Positions 58,068 through 64,000 of a DNA stretch of 64,000 nt are shown piece by piece. Position 1 is the stretch's first letter, and every line of letters begins with the position of its first letter. Origin of the DNA: Clonostachys chloroleuca (Eukaryota; Ascomycota; Sordariomycetes; Hypocreales; Bionectriaceae); assembly GCA_037952775.1 (NCBI GenBank), contig JBANAY010000004.1, forward strand, positions 13,144,001 to 13,208,000, read 5' to 3'. Made by a program: the position numbers and the translations under genes. The notes below the pieces were generated by a model that was not told where the DNA came from, searched no databases, and saw only the letters and a list, made by a program, of their open reading frames with translations.

Positions 58068-58495
58068 TTCTATTTCTCACCAGCTAATGCGGTGGGCTTT
58101 TCTTTCTTTTTCCTTTCTCCTTGTCTTCCGTCGAAAAAGCCCTTTGTCCGTGGGGGGGATGTAATAGAATAAATGTGTTGGTACGAGTTGAACTAAGTAA
58201 ATCTGAAGCTGCTTGGGGAAAATTCTAATGTATCAATACAACCATTGATGATCTAATCTAGCGATGGTGTGTGGCGGGCCTAATCCAGACCAGCTTTTCC
58301 CAGCACACTGGAGTGCCTTAGGTTTGCTCCCACAGCGGCACCGACCGTTGGTAATAAACCTGAAGAGCAAGCACACCACACCTTCGATACCTCCATTGAT
58401 TAAGGTGTCAACTAGCAGCGGGACCTGCGATTTCAACACTTGGCATTTCGACTGGCCTTTCTACTAATTTGTCTATGGCTCTTCCTGTCTCAGAA
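58068..58495. other. Spacer between CTU2 and APH-kinase genes
   Basis: 428 bp between two minus-strand genes; promoter of CTU2 and 3' flank of the kinase gene. Nothing else recognised. Confidence 0.5.
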
Positions 58496-59733
58496 TTAAG
58501 GGAAAAGTAACTCTAGGTCGTGGCCGGCGAATGCGGACCGATCCTTGCCCCAAGCCTTCTGAATGACGTCCTTGCCAATACGGACAAGGTCCTTGTTCTG
58601 CTCGGCTGTGCCCCAATTTGGCGTCCTGGATCCAAAGCAGATCAGATGCGCCCCGACATGGATCAGCGTTCGAAAAATAAAGTCGACGTCGACAACGCCG
58701 TAGCCTTGCGCTAATCCTTGGATAATCCATGTGCCAGCGTCGATCTTCCTGTACAAGCTCAATTGCCAGAGTTCCGCGACCATTTGGCCCACGTCTAGAG
58801 GCTCGATGCCGAGCTGGGCCAGCTCCCAGTCGATGATGGCAACCTGGGTTTGTGTGCTATCCTCGATGGGCTTGTTGGGTAACAGCACGCTGCCGGCTAT
58901 TAGTCCGTGATGCTCCTCGGTCACGTACGGCGTGAAGGGTAAAGGGCTGTGACCTACTTGCCAGTCCAAAAGTCCCCATGGATGGGCACCAGCGAGCTCT
59001 CGTCCTTGAGCTCCTCGAGGGTTTGCTCATAGATCTTTTGGAAGATTTCCTTGGCGTCTCCGAGGATATCCGGGTGCTGATCCACCATGTCGACCAACAT
59101 CTTGTAGTTGATATAGTTCTTTAGTTGCTGCATTGCGCCGTTATTCTGCAGCGAGTCGCGGAATGACTGATTAGTCGGCTCATTTCCCCAGGCATGGAAC
59201 TGGCGAAGCCACTTTCCAATTGCCACGCCCAGGTTCAAGCATTGGGACTTTGCTGACGTTGGGGTGGGGGCTTTGTAGTACCCAAAGGCATATTCCTTGA
59301 GGTTAATGTAGTTGGGGAAATATTCTTGAATTTGTGTGTTGGTGTCCGGATTGAAATGGAGGATTTTGGGGGTCGCGATGGCGAACGGCGAGGAGACCAG
59401 CGGTGCCATGTTTGATAGCTCACGCAGACATTCAACCTCGATGATCTTACTCATGCGTGAGCAACTATGATAGGTCTTAATGAATCTTTAGGGGATAAGG
59501 CTTACGCATCGAGAAGTCGACAAGGGGAAATTGGGACTCGAAGCTACATATCCTTCGCCGTGCTTGACGACCACCTGTGATGTCCCATTAGGAAGAGCAG
59601 TCGAGAGTGTTGCGCGGAATATGAAGTTTCCAGTGCCACCTGTCAGTGGTAGGAGTTCTGACGCCTTGAACTCAGAGCCGGCTGCCAATTCTTTCTGCAC
59701 CTTGGCTAGGATCTGCTCCCGTGTATCCGCCAT
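58496..59733 (-). CDS. APH-fold small-molecule phosphotransferase (methylthioribose/choline kinase-like)
   Basis: Exons 59733-59506, 59445-58958 and 58889-58496 give 369 aa. The aminoglycoside phosphotransferase/choline kinase fold is indicated by a Gly-rich start (LLPLTGGTGNFIFRA), the VVVKHGEGYVASSP ATP-binding strand, the catalytic loop HGDFWTGN formed across the exon 2/3 junction, and the metal-binding IIDWELAQLGIEPLDVGQMV. Overall it resembles 5-methylthioribose kinase and other unassigned fungal APH proteins. Fungi salvage methylthioadenosine by phosphorylase, not by an MTR kinase, so I do not assign that substrate. A family-wide comparison would be needed to say more. No frame break. 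Confidence 0.82.
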
Positions 59734-61645
59734 GGTTGATATGTTATCGAGAATTGATTTAGATGATTAGAGTGTGATGGCGGACAAAGAGCTACCGCAG
59801 ATATTGACACGCAAATCACAATACTGAGACAATTCTTTTAGAAACGGACACTATCTTGGTCGATAAAAGCTGCCCTGCCCTTCATATATGGCTCATTGAT
59901 GTGTATTAGTTTGTCAATTGAAGGTCTGCTTCCCCCAGTTACTAGTCAATGTGAGTCGAACTTGCTCATCTCTACCTGTAGGCGCTAGAGATGCCCCCCA
60001 CAGCCAGCCGTCACCTACCTAGCCGCCTGCCTGGTCTTTTGGTAACAGAATGAAGGGACATGGCCATGCATATTGTCACCGCTGCACTTCCTTTACCGCT
60101 GTCCAGTGCCAATGGATCTGAGGCAACCAAAAAAGCCAATGCAGCCAAATCTGACCCAGGGCTAAATTGGATTCGGCTGCGAATGACGTCAAACGGAAGG
60201 GCGTGCTGACTTATTTATAATATGCCTTCTTGCGACTGTGTCCTGTGACCTGCAGCCTCAGAGCCAATGGCCTCCCCCAGCAGGGATACGAACACGAATC
60301 TGCAGATGCAACATCCGAAGTCGAGAGGAAAAGATGCAGCCCTGGATGGGACCTTGGGAACACCATACTCCTCCGGGAGCGGGCAGCACAAATCGTACGC
60401 ATTTTTCCCCAAATTGGACCACACCTGCAGGTCGCGTTGAAACACCCTATTCTTGTTGTGCGGTTCAGTTGTTGGCAATCAGATGGAGGATGATATACGC
60501 GGTGCGGCGTCTCATGACGTTTCCGTTGCCTTGGGCCGCGTCTGTGTGCTTGCGGGTGCCTGGTGATATCGGTCCAAGTAGCGGCCATGTCAAGGTGACC
60601 ACCATCATCTGGCATATTGACTGGCACCTGGTACATGAGGCATACCCTCAAGATTAGTGGGGGTACTACTCGCATCGCATTAGCTACCTAGGTGTTAGCA
60701 TCAGCCATTCGCATTCGACGTGTTACCTTTCTGGTCGTTGGCATTGTCTCCCAGTGCTACATGGTGCAACGCACTACCGCGAACTCTGGTGGCTGAACGG
60801 GTGGCTGGCTGCATGGACGAATGGACCCTCGCAATTAATTGCTTGCAACGGCCGTAGCTCAGCAGACATCTCCCCAGACATCTTCCATTCCCATTCTCGC
60901 TCTTGTTCATCTCTGGTCCTCATTCTCTTGCCCGCAACATCTTTCTCTGTCGCTGAGAGCAGCCGCGCAGAATACGCCGCTCGCACCAACCGACAGTTTG
61001 CCCCCCGGGCTTACCCCTGGCTGCCGGCATTGATTCGATCTGGACGTTTAGCACCGAAACGAAACGCTTGGCTTACTCCCACTTGCCGCCGCTTGCCACT
61101 GCTTAAGTGGTGTCAAGCATCACGCAAATAAATCACCTTGCCCACCTGGTCCTGGCCACAGCTCACCGAAGTGATCTCTCTCCCCGCTGCTGCTCTTGTT
61201 CTTTTTCCATTTCCGAGTAGAAAAACACGAATCCGCCTATATTTCTAGATCTTCGCAGCTGCCTAGGCACTCGACGCATAACGACGACATCATCAAATAG
61301 CTGACGAGGATCCTTGTTGCCCCCAGGCAGCGATTTCCCTCCGCACCTTGTGCGAAACATTATTAGCCAGCTCGTCCTATATTGTAGCCGTTCACCATCG
61401 GCTGGAGTGTTCGGAACAAGCCGGCAAACTCACATGCAATGTATTGCGCATCAGGCGCTGTTCAGAAACCTACATTCCATTCCAAACTCAATTCAAGCAT
61501 CACCCATATATATCACCAACAGGACACGAACTCTGGGACTTTACCGACTTGCCGCAAACAACAGCCCCGATCGCACTCGCATTAGCATCGCATCATACCT
61601 ATCAATCGAAGAGCTGCCTGAATCACGAAGGAGCCGTATTTCACC
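59734..61645. other. Long divergent intergenic region, APH kinase and PH-protein genes
   Basis: 1.9 kb. Short open frames without recognisable domains. TACCTAGG/CCTAGGTG-type motifs appear near 60003 and 60687. The segment 61130-61300 is pyrimidine-rich and is probably the leader of the PH-protein gene. Confidence 0.5.
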
Positions 61646-62904
61646 ATGGCCCAGACCCAGTTCCAGAGGCCCGGACACCCAACAGGCACGCAGGCACCGC
61701 TGGGATCTATGCCGCTCCCTTTCCGCCCACGCAACCGCTCCGATATCGATCTCAAAGCCCCTGTCAACCAGAATGGCAGTTTCGAAGCCGATCGCGTGAT
61801 CAAGAGCGGCTACGTTCAAAAGCGCACACAAAAAACCAAGGTACATTGAGTGGAGGCCGTCTTCTATACCCATCTTCATTGACACTGACTGACTGACCTG
61901 TTTGTGTAGACCTGGAAGTCAATATATATCGTCTTGCGACCGAACCGTCTTTCCGTATACAAGAATGAGAAGGAGAACAAGCTTCGCCACCAGCTTTACC
62001 TGTCCGACCTGACGGCTGTCGCGTTCCTCAAGGATCCCAAGCACAAGCGTGACAATGTCTTTGGCCTCTTCTCACCTTCCAAGAACTTCCACTTCCAGGC
62101 TACAAATCGACGCGAGGCAGACTCATGGGTGAATCTAATCCGCAGGGAGGCTCGCATCGAGGAGGAAGAGGAGGAGATGTTCCTCGCCAGCCCCATGGGT
62201 AGACGCCAGATACCGGCAGGCCTCACGCCCGTATTCGATAGCAGCGAGATGGGACTGTCAAGCTCCCCAGAAGCCATTGGACCTTTGACATCCACCCTGG
62301 TGCCTATCGATAATCGCCGCAAGTCTTCACAAATAGAGTCATCCGGACTCTCCGGCAATGAGTTCGCCTCCCATTCCGATTTTTCTGACAATGACACGAG
62401 TCGATTGCCTGGTGCTTCGTTCGACAGCTTTGAGCCTCGATCGTATCCCACGCGAACCAACGGGAGACACTCGCAGACCTTCTTACAGGGGGACCTTTGA
62501 GCCGCTCCCTGAGCCAGATGAGCGTTCACAATGTTGAGAGAGACCCGGATCGTGTCATCTGGCAGGGCTGGCTATGGTTTTTACGTACCAAAGGTGGCGT
62601 GCGTCAGTGGAAGCATCTCTGGGGTGTCCTGCGCCCCCGGAACTTCATCATGTACAAGAACGAGTCAGAGTATGCTGCGCAACACATTATTCGCCTGTCG
62701 GCCATCGTCAACGTGGTCGACATTGACCCACTGAGCAAGAGTAAGACAGATTGCCTGCAGATCATTACCGAAGAGAAGAGCTACCGCTTCTGCACCCATG
62801 ACGAGGAGTCTCTTATCCAATGCCTTGGTGCTTTCAAGAGCTTGCTGGCAAAGCGTCGAGAAATTGAAGCCAGGGTCGGGCTCTCGCAAGACCAGGCGCG
62901 GTAG
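61646..62904 (+). CDS. Tandem PH-domain protein (Opy1-like), with a frame break
   Basis: Two PH domains, about 396 aa after correction, from exons 61646-61840 and 61910-62904. PH1 is IKSGYVQKRTQKTKTWKSIY, then LRPNRLSVYKNEKENKL, DLTAVAFLKDPKHKRDNVFG and NRREADSWVNLIRREARIEE. A Ser-rich linker of about 120 residues separates it from PH2: WQGWLWFLRTKGGVRQWKHL, WGVLRPRNFIMYKNESEYAA and HDEESLIQCLGAFKSLLAKR. Dual PH domains with this spacing recall yeast Opy1, a phosphoinositide-binding regulator; I infer a similar membrane role. The frame shifts in a G5 run (62488-62492): SQTFLQG runs into a stop after two codons, while one added G gives GPLSRSLSQMSVHNVERDPD and continues into PH2. Confidence 0.82.
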
Positions 62905-64000
62905 CAAAAGGGACAGGGCTTACGTTTGATGTGAACCCACACTTTTTTCACGTTCCTTACGAATTACGATGACGACAATTATTTCAAAGGAGACTTGATT
63001 CATCCTTAGTCAAAACTTATCAGGCGTTTGTTTCTCTTCTGCGGTAGGTGGTGCAAGAGGATTATTTATTGCCATTACATCTGTCTATACCTGGGCTGCT
63101 TTTATGCTGGTTTCATGGGATATATGAGTTGGTCGGTTTTTATGAACGATCAGCGATCTTTGTTGCGGAATAAAATCCTTTCGAATTTGGAATCATCATG
63201 TACATAAAAAACATCAGATTACAACAACATAGCTACCTACCTTGGTTTTGGTCACCTCATCTAATCTCACACAACCCACTATCCAACCACTTAATTACCT
63301 GACCTAGCTTCAACAAGCTGCGAGCGTGGCAAAAGTGTTACAATTGCTTGTTTTGGAAAGACCCTGAAGTGTTTCGCCCACTGTTCTCTTCTAGGAATGT
63401 CTAGTTCCCCCGATCCTGGAAAGCTGGCTTGGTAGCGTCGGCTGACATGTCTTGGGATTGACTTTACCTGCTCTCTTTGGCAGCTCATGAGACTACCGTG
63501 ACATCAACATGGACGCTTGAATCCCTCAACCTCTCCGTGCTCGGGCCCAAAGATAAATCAACCACCTACCTAATATCTACCGCTGAGCTGGAGCCTTCTT
63601 TTTCAGAGCCGGGACCGTGCGTGTTCCAGGGCTGGTGATTGGGTCTTCTGGACTTCACAGGGCAGCGTTCTTCTCTCAACGCGCTGGAATAATGGGTAGA
63701 GGGAGGAGGGGGCTTGGCCCAGCCTGGCTTGTCAGCAGCTGGGTTTCTCTTGGATGCCGGCGCTCATTGGGACCTAAACGAATTTGAATTCCCTAATCCG
63801 TCTGAGCTGTCCCCGCATTTGCCCACTGATCATCCTCGATGCTACCTTACGACAACCACCTTCGCTTTCGACGAACTCGTCCCATCCACCATGGATTCCC
63901 AAGAGTGTTCGCCTACGTCTTGATCCTGGACTCGGCCATCCCCCGCCCCCTCTCCAGTGCTTATTCGGAAGAGTGGATATGGCTGAATTGAGGCATTGGA
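62905..64000. other. Right-edge intergenic region
   Basis: 1.1 kb after the PH-protein stop. The short open frames near 63291-63488 and 63714-63923 lack recognisable domains. TACCTACC motifs near 63233. Possibly the promoter of a gene beyond the window. Confidence 0.5.

Noticed and set aside
7004..62904. Reading the seven frame-broken genes as pseudogenes
   Set aside because: All other motifs, splice sites and phases are intact and no premature decay is visible; the breaks cluster in homopolymers, which points to error.
1..64000. tRNA, rRNA, CRISPR array or a gene cluster for secondary metabolism
   Set aside because: No cloverleaf-like segment with a GGTTCGAATCC-type arm, no spaced repeats, and no polyketide synthase, NRPS, terpene cyclase or transporter cluster seen by reading; a tRNAscan-type search was not possible.
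1..64000. A novel multi-gene system
   Set aside because: Nearly every gene is a known single-copy housekeeping type with alternating strands; I found no co-directional group of unknown genes that would suggest one.

Overview
The window is nuclear DNA of a filamentous ascomycete (Pezizomycotina, most likely Sordariomycetes, perhaps Hypocreales). The evidence is short introns of about 50 to 90 bases with GTRNGT donors and AG acceptors, compact gene spacing with mixed strands, CT-rich leaders, and fungus-specific protein types (Mmm1, Ale1-type MBOAT, Trs33, Fcf2, HapE, a serine-rich two-TM protein, CenH3). I placed it by reading proteins, not by a database search.

I can build 34 protein genes, one of them cut by the left edge. 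Left to right with strand: SEC15 (+, partial), HapE/NF-YC (-), FCF2 (+), mitochondrial uS10m (+), mitochondrial TrpRS (+), an importin-beta karyopherin (-), aminopeptidase P (+), a FUN14 protein (-), CENP-A/CenH3 (-), Derlin (+), acireductone dioxygenase (+), GDP-mannose transporter (+), MBOAT lysophospholipid acyltransferase (+), serine-rich membrane protein (-), RCE1 (+), MMM1 (-), VPS45 (+), MTO1 (+), cardiolipin synthase (-), TRS33 (+), cytosolic-type malate dehydrogenase (-), ribosomal protein eL28 (-), a small DUF2015-like protein (+), a DUF4112 protein (+), ribonucleotide reductase small subunit (+), SRP9/21 (-), SWD2 (+COMPASS, -), an OAC1-like carrier (+), CTU2 (-), an APH-fold kinase (-) and a tandem PH protein (+). 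All are core housekeeping genes. I see no secondary-metabolite cluster, CRISPR array, rRNA or tRNA gene, viral insert or prophage-like block.

Two themes recur. One is mitochondria: translation (uS10m, TrpRS, Mto1), membrane and contact sites (Fun14, Mmm1, Crd1) and transport (Oac1). The other is the secretory pathway: SRP9/21, Derlin, Sec15, Trs33, Vps45, Vrg4-type transporter, Rce1. Both U34 tRNA-modifying branches are represented (Mto1 for mitochondria, Ctu2 for cytosolic thiolation). I infer no operon-like coordination from this; neighbours mostly alternate in strand and share divergent promoters or tightly convergent 3' ends.

The most notable features are not a new system. (1) Eight places in seven otherwise intact, conserved genes need a one-base change to keep frame. 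Seven lie in mononucleotide runs, six of them G/C, which looks like residual homopolymer error in the assembly rather than real pseudogenes. (2) A 225-bp AT-rich element with 28-bp terminal inverted repeats at 47246-47470 looks like a MITE. (3) Two ACGCGT boxes stand upstream of the ribonucleotide reductase gene and two more inside its second intron. (4) HapE has a 14-nt internal micro-exon, and several other genes begin with tiny coding exons of 13 to 22 nt.
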